A program made the position numbers and the translations under genes. 64,000 bases of DNA from Aptenodytes patagonicus (lineage: Eukaryota > Chordata > Aves > Sphenisciformes > Spheniscidae). The first letter of the stretch is position 1. Every line of letters starts with the position of its first letter. The notes beneath the pieces are model-generated. The model made no database searches. It worked only from the letters and a program-made list of their open reading frames with translations, and was not told the origin of the DNA. Positions 25,201-35,800 of the stretch are shown one piece after another. The stretch covers positions 253,001 to 317,000 of the forward strand of contig NC_134971.1 of the NCBI RefSeq assembly GCF_965638725.1, written 5' to 3'.

Positions 25201-26940
25201 AAACTGCCGGGAGACGATGGCCTTCCCCGCCTTTGTGCAGACGGCTGCTGCCAACAGCACCTGCAGAAAAGGCGAGCGCTGCTTAGCTGGGCCTCCCACA
25301 CCACACAGCCTCGGCAAGCCCGGCGTGGCGCAACTCCCTCAAAGAAAGGATCGCTTCTGACTATGTTTCACATTCACGTGTACCGCGCAGTCAAAGTCGT
25401 GTTTAAGGAAAATCAGTTAAGTCTTTTTCTGTGACCAGCACCAAGAACTGAATTACTCTAAGAGCAGATCCACCTCTGCTTTTCCCTCTCTCCAGCCCGC
25501 TTTCTGTTCCTGTGTTATCCTGAAGGAAAGCTCTTGGTGCTCCCGTCGGGCAGACACGGCAAATCAGCCCATTCCTACACACACAGAAGTGTGACAAACC
25601 TCCAAAATACTTTAGGCAAGGCTCTGGTTATTGAGTTTTCTGTCAGTCTGGCCCCAGCTTACAACTAGATACAGGAATGTTTTAAAACGTGACGTTTCTT
25701 CCCAATGCCACATTTACAGTAAAGCCAGGTTAATAAAATATTGACAGCTACGTTAATTGCAGCACTTGGATGACTCTCCTGAGCATTTCAAAGATGTTAT
25801 CACACCAACAATAAAAGGGTCTAAAGGCGATTGCCAGCCTATGTTTTCTCATTCTCTCAGACTACCGAGACTTCCTCCTCTCATAGATCAGCTTCTTAAT
25901 TAACTTTGTCAGGATAAGGCAGTTTCTGCATTTAAGATCTTTTAAATCCCCAGCTGTTGTTATTAACGAGGCAAGCAGCAGAAACTAACTCGCAAACACA
26001 GAGCGATTTCAAGTCCCACCTCAGCCCCAGGTCGATGGTGCTCTGTGTGCGCGCCTTGGTAAGACTGCCAGTCTCCTTCTGGACTGCCCCGGGGCTCTGC
26101 AGCTTGACAGCTCGGGGACAAACATATCCTGAAGTACTTACGGGTCAGAAATAAACTTTCTCTCTGTAAGTACTCCCCCAAAGTACTCAAGACCACGGTG
26201 CAAGAGAACCGGACGGCACCAAGGATCCCTGCTGCACTGTGAGCGCACAGCTCTACTCTTTAATGGAGCAGCGTGTCAGCCTTTGCTGACCGAGACGGCC
26301 ATCAGACGACGCTGTGGATGGGCAACAAGGAGCAGGACTAGCTCGGAGAGAAAAAAGCTCACAGCGTTACGCTCTGCACCGACACGGGAGTAGCCGGCCA
26401 TCGCCTGCGCCTGGCTGCACCCAGCACTCCAGGGGACAGCCCCAATACCCCAAACGACCTTTAAAACAAGCGTAATGCCGTGTACCGAAGGCTGCGGCCA
26501 CCAGTTCCTCCGCTGAAGGGGCACCGCGGCTCTGTAAGCGGTGCTCCGCCGCTGCGCGCGTCCTGCCCGCCCCGGACGCGGGCAGGGACGGCGTGCCTGC
26601 GCCCCTGCCGCCCTCCGAGGGCTGTCGGTCCCAACCCCGACTCCTCGGGCCGCACAGGAACCTGCCACAGCGCTCGGCTCTGCCCCGCCAGGCCACGGGG
26701 CTCCAGCACCGGCCTGCGCCCAGGCCTGGGCGAGCGGCGGGCCTACGAGCCGGGGCGGGGCCGGGGCCCACGCCCGGAGCTTCGCCAAGCCCCTCTCCAC
26801 CCCGCAGCGGCGAGCGGCAAGGCCGCGGGCGGGCCCTTACCATGGCGGCGGCGGCGGCGCTGGGCTCCGCGCTCGCTCGCTCCCTCCGCGCTCCGCGTCC
26901 CCTCGGGCAGCCCCACAAGATGGCGGCGCCGAGCCACGTC
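17520..26940 (-). CDS. ARCN1: ARCN1, coatomer subunit delta
   Basis: Delta-COP is part of the COPI coat F-subcomplex, which returns cargo from Golgi to ER. Coding exons 5' to 3': 26843-26841 (ATG only), 25260-24997, 24434-24255, 24008-23803, 23230-23069, 22332-22167, 20843-20696, 20362-20254, 20090-19886, 19293-19204 (TAA at 19206-19204). They total 1,533 nt, or 510 aa, against 511 in human. The N-terminal longin-like domain begins [21 protein letters not shown] charged linker follows ([20 protein letters not shown]). The C-terminal mu-homology domain runs from about residue 270 ([10 protein letters not shown]) to the end (FLVDKYEIL). Identity to human is very high. The one-residue shortening is in the linker before PPVNMES. 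Exon 1 ends exactly after the ATG. Confidence 0.97.
17538..17543 (-). terminator. ARCN1: ARCN1 polyadenylation signal
   Basis: AATAAA on the minus strand, in a GC-poor patch right before the CpG-rich PHLDB1 promoter. Cleavage is expected around 17515-17525. Confidence 0.8.
26200..26834 (-). other. ARCN1: 5' end of ARCN1 intron 1
   Basis: Transition from AT-rich intron to CpG island. ARCN1 exon 1 ends right after the ATG, so the whole stretch to 25261 is intron. Long open frames here on both strands are GC-rich shadows. Confidence 0.6.
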
Positions 26941-27081
26941 CCCAGCCGGAAGTGGCGTCACGCACGGCGCGCGGAGCGGGGCGGCCCCGGCGGGCGGCGG
27001 CCACCGCCCCTCCCGCCAGGGGGCGCCGCGGAGATCGCGCCGCTCTAGCCAGCCAAGGGCGAGCGAGGCGGGCGGGTCGCC
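26841..27081. promoter_or_regulatory. Bidirectional ARCN1/IFT46 CpG promoter
   Basis: The ARCN1 ATG (26843, minus) and the first IFT46 ATG (27082, plus) are only 238 bp apart in a CpG island of about 26.5-27.5 kb without a TATA box. Visible motifs are AAGATGGCGG (YY1-type, 26917-26926), CCGGAAGTG (ETS/GABPA-type, 26946-26954) and CGTCA (CRE half-site, 26956-26960). This is the motif set typical of divergent housekeeping promoters. Confidence 0.8.
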
Positions 27082-30000
27082 ATGGCGACGGCGGCGGGGC
27101 GGTGGCGGCGGGGCGGCATGGCGGAGCGGCGGGCGCTGGAGGTGAGCAGGATCGGGGGGGCACCGGGCCGGGCCGGGCCGGGCCGCCGCCTGACCGCGCC
27201 CCTCTGCCTAGACCCGCCTCGTCGAGAACCAGCCGTACGACGAGAGCCTGGACCTGCCGGAGGCCGAGGAGGCGGGCGGCGCGGCGGGGAGGCCGGCCGG
27301 GGCCCGCTCGCCGCGGGCGGGGAGCGCGGGCCGCCCCCGGGGCTCCCGGCGGCCGGGGCTGCCCGGCACAGGCGGCGGTGCGGCCGATCGCAGCAGCGAC
27401 GAGGAGGGCAGCGGCGGCAAGGTAGGCGCGGGGCCGGCGGCGGGAGGGGCGGGCGGGGCGGCCCGGTGAGGCGGCCCGGTGAGGCCCGGTCCCTCTCGCC
27501 TAGGAGGAGACAGCAGCCCGCTCGGCCCCCGCCACCGCCCTCAGCGAGGACGAGGACGACGATGATGACGACAACTCGGAGGAGGATTCCTCTGAAACCG
27601 ACTCGGAGGACGACTCGGAGGAGCACGGGGCTGCGCTGGAGGGGTAAGTGGTGCTACTGGTCCGAGAACCCAGGGTCTGGTGCCGGTCGGGTGCCGTACG
27701 GGCCCTTTCGGCTCCACCGGTGTGCTCGTCGTCCCATGAGGGCAAGCATGGCCGTGGGCATCGGGACCGGCAGCCCCTTCCTCCTCCTACCCGGGTGGCC
27801 CAGGAAAGAGGTTCCTTCGTGCGACGAACTGCAGCCACCCAAGGTGGCTCCTCGGACAATCCCCGTGCCCTGCTTTGCTGTACCAACGAAAGGCACAGCC
27901 GGGAGCGACTGAAGGTGTCAGCCAGCCTCCTGTCTCAGCTTCAGCCCTGGCTGGCAGTGGATGCCCGAGAAAGAGAAGGAACATCTGGAACACATCGTTT
28001 GTCTCCTGATAATCCTCCTCCTTTTCCACTGTTTTCAACTCCAAAACCATTGCTAAACCCCCTAGTTGTCCTAACGGCTGCCTTTGTGCAGATCACTTAT
28101 CCACCTTTTGCCATCCCCTGCACAAGTCTCTATGATCACAAGCAACTGTCCGTCACCGAAGGGCTTTTTTTGGCTAGGAGGCCCAAGGCAAAACATGGCC
28201 CAATAGTGGTGTTGGTGTGCAAGAAGGCTTTTTAAGAGAGGACTTACTACCTCGTGTTTCAGCTTCCTTCATGATTGCCTTCCACAGTTGGGTCCCAGTT
28301 CCTGCTTGTACAGAACCTACCGCGAGTTAATCTTTGCCCGCGTTTCTCTTCCTTTAGTGACTTCAGTCTAGCAGATTATGACTACCTGCCAGTATCTTCT
28401 GAAATCAAAGAGCTCTTTGAGTACATCAAGAGGTGAGTTGAAGGGGTTTTAGCCCGCTCTTGGCTCTCCTTTGTGCCAATTGTTGTGGCAAGTTTTGCAG
28501 GACAGTTCATAGTCACCCACGCAGTGGTGTTGTGTTTTTCCAGGTACACTCCCAAAACAATAGAGATCGAGCACAAACTGCAGCCTTTTATTCCAGACTT
28601 TATTCCTGCAGTTGGAGACATTGACGCCTTCCTAAAGGTACAATTGCTCCAGGTTCCTCTCTACCTCCTGCCGCACGAGCCGAGACGGAACGTGGCATCG
28701 GTGCGAGAGGGGCAGCGGAGGCCGGCCCGTCCCTGCCACCGGTGGCGCACCCTTGCCCTGCGCCGTCGGAGATAACGTTCTAGAGACCCGGGAAGCTACA
28801 CTCAGTAGTGGTTCAGTCACCTCTCAAACAGCACATACATAATTTGGGGCGAGGGCTGCGTTTGCCCAACACCTTGTCCTTTTCAGGTACCGCTGTGCTA
28901 ACAACTCATATTCAAGCGAGCGTGCCTACCGATTCCTTTTAGGGTCTGATTTTTACACCGCAGGGAGGCTCTGTACAAAATTGCCCCAACTTTCCCTGCT
29001 TTGGACTCCCGTAAAAAACGGGGTCTCTGTTTATCTGCAGGTTCCCCGTCCTGACGGCAAGCCTGATAACCTTGGCCTGCTGGTCCTGGATGAGCCGTCG
29101 ACCAAGCAGTCGGATCCCACCGTGCTCTCCCTTTGGCTGACAGAGAACTCCAAGCAGCACAACATCACAGTGAGTCGCGGAGAGGGAGGAGGCACTTGCT
29201 GCGCACTTGGCTGTAGCAAAAACATCGCATTTTACTCTTACTTTCGTCTATGTGACTGTAGCGTTGCAGCACAACTGATAACTTGGCTTTAAAAGCAGAA
29301 AAAACTAACCTTTTTCTTTAATCTATAGCTTTAAACTGCAACGGATCTAAGCCTTGCTTCAGGCAAGTCGCGGTACAGACTTTGGATCTGTTTCCCTCAG
29401 GTGAAGCTTTGTTTCCTTTTGGTTGTCGCTGCCTGGTTTTACTCCGCGTTTTGTTTCCCAGCTGCTCTTCTGTCTGCAGAAATCAGTTGGTACAGTGCAA
29501 CTAGGAAAGAGAAAACGCATGGTTAATCGGGAGTGAACACAGGGTTTGCAAAAAAAGCCCCAAAACACCACGAAGTGCTTCCAGGTTTATGTTTCTGTTT
29601 TTAGCAGCAGATAAAAGTGAAGAGTTTGGAGAATGCAGAAAAGAACCCCAAAGCCATTGACAACTGGATTGAAAGTATCAGCGAACTGCACCGCTGCAAA
29701 CCTCCTGCCACGGTCCATTACACCAGGTGAGCCGTTACGTCAGCTCTGCTTCACACACGCTCGTACAGCGTAAGCTCAGGTCGGTGGGAGGCTGGTGGCA
29801 AAGTCTGGGAGCGCTGAGTAAAACTATCAAAGTATCTCCGAGAGGGAGAAGACGTGCTGATTTTCAGGGCAGTCGTACCGCGCGTGTGTGCAGGACACTC
29901 GGTTTCCCTCCCTGCACTTCTCTTTCCCTACGTAACTTGAATTCCTTCAACAGCTAGCACACAGAACTTGCAACTTAGCAAGCTTAGGCTTGTTTTGATA

Positions 30001-31770
30001 AATCAAAATGCCCACGTTGACCCTCAGCAGCCGCGCAGATCTCTCTCAGCTGGTTAGAACGGATGCTGGCCCGTTTACAGCGGTCTGGCAGTAGGAAGCC
30101 ATTTCAGTTGCGTGTGATCCTGAAGTTCACGTTCTTTTCTTCCCTGGCAGGCCAATGCCCGACATCGAGACCCTCATGCAGGAATGGTCACCGGAATTTG
30201 AGGAGCTCTTGGGAAAGGTGTGTCGTCCGAGCAATAAGTAGTTAGCTCAGTGCGCGGTGTTAGAAAGCATCTTCCATGGAAGGTGGCTTCCTGCTCCATT
30301 TTGAGCTCTTTGCCCGCAGCCCGGCCCGTTCAGGTTTGTTCCTGCTTCCCGTTTCTCCCTTGCCAGAAGACGGGGGAGCAGCCTAACGCCTGAATTCCCG
30401 GCCGCTGCCCGGGTGGCCTCTGTGCTCGGCCTGAGATCAGCGCGTGCTCTCGGGCTCTTGCCGTATGGGAGCAGAGCTGACAGCCCCGTCTGTTCCAGGT
30501 GGGCCTCCCGACCGCAGAGATGAACTGTGACCTGGCCGAATACATCGACATGATATGTGGTAAGCGGGGGAGACTGTGCCGAAGGCACAAGCGTGCTGCT
30601 GGCCTGGCGCTGTCTCACTTAAAGCAAGAGACCTCTAGGTGCAGGCTCAGCCCCGAGTAGTCAAGATCATTCTCTGCTGCCTTCAGCAGGGAGCAGACTC
30701 TTGTACCGCAGGCGCCTCCAGTCTTGGATGAGCGAAGGCCCGAGTAGTCGGGGGCAGGGGGAAGCTCAGCCTTTACAGCACCCCGTGCAGGGCGGTGCAG
30801 CCCAGACCCTCTCACGCATTTCTGCTCTTGTTCGTAGCCATTCTGGACATCCCCGTGTACAAGAGTCGGATCCAGCCTCTGCACGTCCTCTTCTCCCTCT
30901 ACTCGGAGTTCAAGAACTCGCAGGTAAGCAACTCCGGGCAGGCGCCGCTCACCCAGCTGGAAGCGTTGCAAAGCTTCTCTCCTTACGCTTGGCTTTGCTG
31001 TGCCGTGGGTGTTTGTAAAGGGCTGGTAGGCCACGGTAAAGGGGTCCAAAGAACATTTTCTAAGCTTCTCGTTTCCCCAGTACCTCAAAGATACACAAGG
31101 AGCCTCTGGCATGCCGCAAGGCTGGGATGCCGCGTTGTTTAACAGCCCAGCGTAAGCCCAGCACACTTTTCCCACCGAAGTCAGGGCGACTGCTGAGAAC
31201 ACAGCTCATACGGAGCAGAAGTGGCTTGCGTTTTTGGATGCACGCATGTACTTTAATTAACGACAGGCGAATCTTTGCACTAACGCGTTCTTTCCCCTGC
31301 AGCATTTCAAGCCCCTGGCTGACGGGAAGAAGGGCAGGAGCCCGCCATCCAACCCACCTTCACAAGGAGCAGACGCGGAAGTGTTAAGCTTTACTTGAAG
31401 CTTGACGTTAAACCCTCATCTCCTCAATGTCAATGTCAGCCCTCCTCCTCCTCCGTCAATGTCTGCCGCTGGCCAGCGAGATTTGACTCAGGCAGCCTGT
31501 GAAGCAACGCACAGCGCTTCAAAAGCCTCCCTGGTTCTGTAGATACTGCTGAGCTGTTCTGCATTCGTGGAGTAGGACTTCACTCATCGCATTTATTGCG
31601 GAGGCTGCCTAATCGCTCGGGTTCTGACCTGTCCCTAAGCAGTTCAGCATTACACCAGCTCTTTCCAACGACAGGCTCCCTGTGCCACAGACGCTGCAGA
31701 GCAGAGGCTCCTCGAGCACACGCTACAAGTGCTGTAGCAAGCGGGAATAAATTCTGTGCTCAAACACAAC
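27060..31770 (+). CDS. IFT46: IFT46, intraflagellar transport protein 46
   Basis: IFT46 is an IFT-B core subunit needed for ciliary assembly. It binds IFT52 and brings in outer dynein arm cargo. Coding exons: 27082-27141, 27212-27421, 27504-27643, 28358-28432, 28544-28637, 29041-29169, 29605-29726, 30151-30217, 30499-30559, 30838-30923, 31303-31398 (TGA). They total 1,140 nt, or 379 aa from the first ATG, or 367 aa from a second in-frame ATG at 27118. The acidic Asp/Glu/Ser region (SEDEDDDDDDNSEEDSSETD) precedes the conserved IFT46 domain (PFIPDFIPAVGDIDAFLK, then PRPDGKPDNLGLLVLDEPS) that fills the rest. Human IFT46 is 304 aa; the extra length lies in the N-terminus, mainly exon 2. Phase closes at every junction. 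Confidence 0.96.
27212..27421 (+). CDS. IFT46: IFT46 exon 2, GC-rich N-terminal extension
   Basis: This 70-codon exon begins TRLVENQPYDESLDLPEAEE and then becomes Gly/Ala/Arg/Pro-rich with a few Ser/Asp/Glu (RSSDEEGSGGK). It has a clear acceptor (CTCTGCCTAG), a clear donor (GTAGGC) and phase 0 at both ends, so splicing is well supported. The human protein, as I recall it, has a different and shorter N-terminus, so this stretch is expanded or lost between lineages. It is likely disordered. Confidence 0.85.
31746..31751 (+). terminator. IFT46: IFT46 polyadenylation signal
   Basis: AATAAA about 350 bp after the IFT46 stop codon. Cleavage is expected near 31765. The sequence between the stop codon and this signal looks like an ordinary 3'UTR. 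Confidence 0.8.
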
Positions 31771-31904
31771 ACTCGGATCTGCCCAGTGTGTTCCGAGGTC
31801 CGATCTGGGGATCTCGAATCTCCTCTGCCCCGTATCATTGAGCCCCTTTTTCTATTCTCAAGCCCCTTAGCTACTGCCAAGGAGAAATAACCAGCGCGGC
31901 ACCA

Positions 31905-34270
31905 CACAGACGCTCAAGTTTAGTTTATTGCTGTTGGGATGACTCTCTCCAGCCCCTGCCCTGCCGCCTGCCCACCCGTCTGCCACAGCTCTGGCAGGGG
32001 CGGAGAGGATGACGGAGCAAGCAGGCCACGAACCTGCTAAAGCAAGGCTGGTGCTTGGCCTTACCCCGGGAGGAATCGCAGCGCTAGCAGCTTAGCAGAG
32101 TCTGGCTATAAACAGCTTCGATGCGTTTTGATTATAATAGCCTATTGCGTAAAGTGCACGGGCTACATAAAAACATGCCTTGGCTAACGGCGCAGCTACC
32201 GAGACCTGCAGTGCGTAGCTTAACGTATAGCCGGGGGCTGGTCGGCGCCCGCCACCCAGCACGGCCTCCCCGGCACCCTCGGCTGCGCTTCTCCAGAGGC
32301 TGGTACGTACCTGGTGCCGGGCAGCCCTGGCTCACGGGCACCACGCCGCGTCTCACAGCCAGATCTCGTCGCTGCTCACGCTGGGCACTTTGTAGATGCG
32401 CCCGGACATCGGGAGCTGGACAAAACCTGCAGGACAAAGACAGCTCATTGCCGTCGCCTTTTGGGGCAGCCGTGGAGGCTGGCATCCCCACAGCATGGTT
32501 TTCAGGGGGCCGCTTGCCCCCCTGCGCCCCCTCACCGAGCTTGCTGAGGACCAGGGAGTTGTCCAGCCCCGGCAGGGTGCTCTCCTCTCCCCCGGCACCG
32601 GCTCCCACATCCCTGGGGGAAGCTGTGGAGAAGGAAAGGGGTGAGAGCCAGGATATCTAACCCTCACCTAGGCAGGACCCGTGGCCCCGCGTGTCCCTCT
32701 GCACTGGCACCTCAGGGTCTTACCTCCAGCCTCCTGCGTGAGGTCACCGAGGTGCAGGTCGGGCGGCAGGGACTGGGTCTGGCGGGGCAGATGCCCACCC
32801 CGGGGCTGCGGGTGCTCAGAGCCGCTGCAATGGGAGCACTGGCTGAGGGGGCTGCTCCCTCCCGCTCGCCCCTTACCTGGCACCGGCTTGGCCCGGCGAC
32901 ACGCCAGGCAGGCGGCGCAGGAGCCCAGGCTCAGCAGGGCGCCCAGGGCCAGGGCGGCTCCGACGGCAATCCCCAGGAGGGGCAGCTCCACGCGGGCATC
33001 CAGCAGACCTGCACGGGCAGTGCAGCCCCCTCAGCACCCCTCCACAGGGCTGCTGCTTCGTGCCTGCCCCCCCGGCACCTACCCGGGGGCAGGAGGGAGG
33101 CAGTGGTGACGCCCACGCTGTTGGCAGCGCTGACGGAGAAGTTGCCGGCTGCGCTGCCGAGGTGGACACGGAGTGAGTGGTTGGCCAGCCCCGGGTAACG
33201 CGTGGCACCCAGGAGGAGGAACTCGGAGGCGTTGGCCACCACGTGCCCATCCTGGTCCACCCAGGTGATGCTGGCAGGCGGGTTGGCTTGCACCAGCACA
33301 AAGAGCACCAGGAAGAGCCCAGCGCCCTCGACCTCCTGGTAGCGGGCACCTGCCCGCAGGATCTCCGGCTTATCTGGGCAACAAACACAGGCAGTGAGAC
33401 AAGCAGGAGGGACGGGGGGCAGCCGGGGACGGGGGCAGCACAGCCAGGAGCAGGATTTGTCTCGCCAGGGGCCAGGAGCACTCGTCAGCCGCATTTGCGC
33501 AGGACCGATGAGACGCTGCCCCGCTACAGCTGTGATGGACGCAGGTCATGGACCTGCTCCGGCCAGGCAGCAGCCCCACGCGCCCTCCCTGCACCTCTGG
33601 CCCAAGCAGGGCCGGTGCCGCGGACCTTACACTGCACGTCGAGGAGGACAGAAGCATTGTAGGTCTCCCCAGAGGCCGGGTCCATCAGGGAGCAGTTGAG
33701 CTCGCGGTCAGTGCGCCGGGCAGTGAGGGTGAGGGTGCTGGCAGCACCTGCAGCCGAGCAATTTGCCTCCTGCTTCCGGCCATCGAGGTACCACGCCAGC
33801 GCGGCGCCAGGGGCCGGCCGGGGGGCCCGGCAGGTGAAGGCATGGCTCTCCTCCTCCCGCAGCGTGCACGCTGCTAGCAGCTGCCCATTGATGGTGGGGC
33901 CCGGCTCCCCCAGCCCTGCCGGAGAACCCGCAGCACATCAGAGCCGCAGCGGGGTCCCGCTGCTGCAGCCGTATGCCGGACCCCACCGCAGCCTCACCTG
34001 CCGAGCAGAGCACCGGGACACCGAGCAGCAGCAGCAGGCAGGCGAGGGCAGCCCCCGGCGAGCCCCTGGGATGCCCCATCGCACGCCAGCCGCGCTCAGC
34101 GCTAGGAGAGAGGCAGCTGGAGCAGGGCCACGGGGCCGGCCCCGCACTGGGCCCCCGGCATCCCGGCACACAGCTAGAGGATGCGGCCAGGCTGCACCTT
34201 ACCTGGAGCATTGCCGCTGCCCCGTCCAGCCTAGCCTGCAGTGCGGCTCTGCGCCTGAGCCCTGGCACGC
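31905..34270 (-). CDS. TMEM25: TMEM25, Ig-type single-pass membrane protein
   Basis: TMEM25 is an immunoglobulin-superfamily membrane protein; mammalian work links it to neuronal NMDA receptor turnover. Coding exons 5' to 3': 34079-33998 (signal peptide, LACLLLLLGVPVLCSAG), 33915-33631 (first Ig domain with HAFTC and LNC cysteines), 33373-33083 (second extracellular unit, KPEILRAGARYQEVEG), 33008-32724 (transmembrane helix LPLLGIAVGAALALGALLSL and cytoplasmic part), 32622-32536, 32426-32353 (TGA). They total 1,104 nt, or 367 aa, against 366 in human. Several N-glycosylation sequons are present (NCS, NAS, NHS, NFS). The C-terminus SVSSDEIWL is identical to human. Two upstream 5'UTR segments are likely (34101-34080 and one ending at 34203). 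Confidence 0.95.
31924..31929 (-). terminator. TMEM25: TMEM25 polyadenylation signal
   Basis: AATAAA on the minus strand, about 420 bp after the TGA at 32353. The TMEM25 end (about 31905) and the IFT46 end (about 31765) converge with roughly 140 bp between them. Confidence 0.75.
34203..34270 (-). promoter_or_regulatory. TMEM25: TMEM25 5'UTR exon and likely start region
   Basis: On the minus strand ATGCTCCAG|GTAAGG forms a strong donor at 34202-34197. An acceptor CTCTCTCCTAG precedes 34101. The joined 5'UTR contains an upstream ATG that reads M-L-Q-R-stop before the main ATG at 34079. Transcription start position is inferred. Confidence 0.55.
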
Positions 34271-34634
34271 AGGGCTCTGCATGCAGCGCAGGGGCGGTCC
34301 CCAGCACAGCTGTGAGCATCCCTCTCGCTAGGCCCCCGCAGCCGCCTTCCCCAAGCGAGGCTTGGTGCTGCACACAGCTGCTGCAGCAGCGGGGTCAGTC
34401 CTGCCGCCCGGAGGCTCCGAGCACGGCTCTGGCGCACATGAGGGTGGCCAGAGACCACCCAGCCAGAGCAGAGGACGAACGTCCCCGTGCCCCCCATCTC
34501 CCCTCTTCAACGGAGAGGGACTCGGCCCCCTGCTCGGCCCAGCCTTGCACCCATGGGGCCGCCCATCTCAGCAGGGCTGTGCATGCACGGGAATAACGCC
34601 ACGACCGCCCGGAACGCTGCAAGCAGAGCCCAAG

Positions 34635-35800
34635 TGTCAGGGACACAGGGAGGTTTATTGAGGGTGGAGCAGAGCCGAGACAAAGCAAGGCACTTCGGTA
34701 CTTCCCGTCCCTGGCTGTCAGCCAAGGAGGAGGAGGAACAGGATCTCTGGCACCGGAGATGGACCTTTTCTGGCGGCCAGGAGGTGCCCGCCTGGGCCAC
34801 CCCAGGAGCACGGCTCTGCCTGGCCCACGCGCTGCCTCGCCCGTCTCCTGCCCCTCTCACTCGCTCCCAGTGCCACCGGGGTTGCGCAGCCGCCCCAGCA
34901 TCTCGCAGAGCATCTGGTTGCAGAGTGCCGAGTAGGGGTTCAGCAGCACCAGCTGCTGCCGGGCGAAGGCACTGCCTAGCCGTGCCGCTCGCTCGAAGTC
35001 CCGCCGGGCGTCATCCTCGCGAGCTTGCAGCCGGTGGATCAGGCCGCGCTGCACGAAGCTCTGGCAGGCGGCACGGCCGCAGCCCCGGCTCAGGCGGATG
35101 GCTGCGTCCAGGTCCTGCAGGGCGCCTGGCCAGGGGGAGGAAAGGCGTCGGGGTGGGCTGGGGGTACCGGGGGGCTGCCTGCGACCCGGCCGCACCAGCA
35201 CTGCTCACCTGCCACGTCTCCCTGGAGCCGCAGGGCCTGGGCCCGGTTGTTGTAGCCGGAGGCGCGCTCGGGCAGCAGGCGGATGGCCTCGCTGAACCTC
35301 TCCAGGGCTGTGCTCACGTCTCCTGACTCGGCGGCAGAAACCCCCTGCAGCTCTAGGTCCCGGACCTGCTCCAGCAGCTCCGGCACAAAGGCTTCCCCTG
35401 CGGTGGCGCAAAGGGGAGCCCATGGCCGGGGAAGTGGCCGGCACCAGGACACCGCGGGAGGAGCAGACCCAGGGCCCATCCTGCACCCCCCTCTCTCCCG
35501 GGGCAGGAACAGGCACCGGCAGGGCACCGGGGTCCAGCCTCGGGCAGGGGCTGCTCCCAGCCAGCTGAGCCTCCCTCCCCTGCCCACCCGCTCCGTGGCA
35601 GCGCAAGGACCCCGCTGCCAGTTTCCGGCAAGAACCCGAGGCAGCATCGCCTCACCTTCCTCCTGGGCGTCCTCCTCCTCCTCCTCGTCCAGCCCAGGGA
35701 TATCCCCAAAAGGGGTGCTGGGGTTAAAGATGGTCTGCAGGACGGCCCTGTCGTTCGCCGTGGCCATGGCGCCCTGTGTGCCGAGACCCCCGTGGCTGGG
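34635..35800 (-). CDS. TTC36: TTC36 (HBP21), TPR co-chaperone
   Basis: TTC36 is a small tetratricopeptide protein reported to bind HSP70 and, in mammals, to be abundant in liver and kidney, where it affects tyrosine breakdown. Three coding exons: 35767-35656 ([20 protein letters not shown], then an acidic run), 35397-35209 ([20 protein letters not shown], first TPRs), 35125-34857 ([20 protein letters not shown] at 34859-34857). They total 570 nt, or 189 aa, the same length as human. The TPR consensus A-x-Y-N-N-R-A-Q-A is present as [15 protein letters not shown]. The introns are short (258 and 83 bp). Confidence 0.96.
34654..34659 (-). terminator. TTC36: TTC36 polyadenylation signal
   Basis: AATAAA on the minus strand about 200 bp after the TTC36 stop codon. 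Cleavage is expected near 34635. The TMEM25 promoter region begins about 350 bp further on. Confidence 0.75.

Noticed and set aside
26541-27425. 294-codon plus-strand open frame across the ARCN1/IFT46 promoter
   Set aside because: It crosses the CpG promoter out of frame with IFT46 exon 2. The IFT46 reading is fixed by splice sites and phase.
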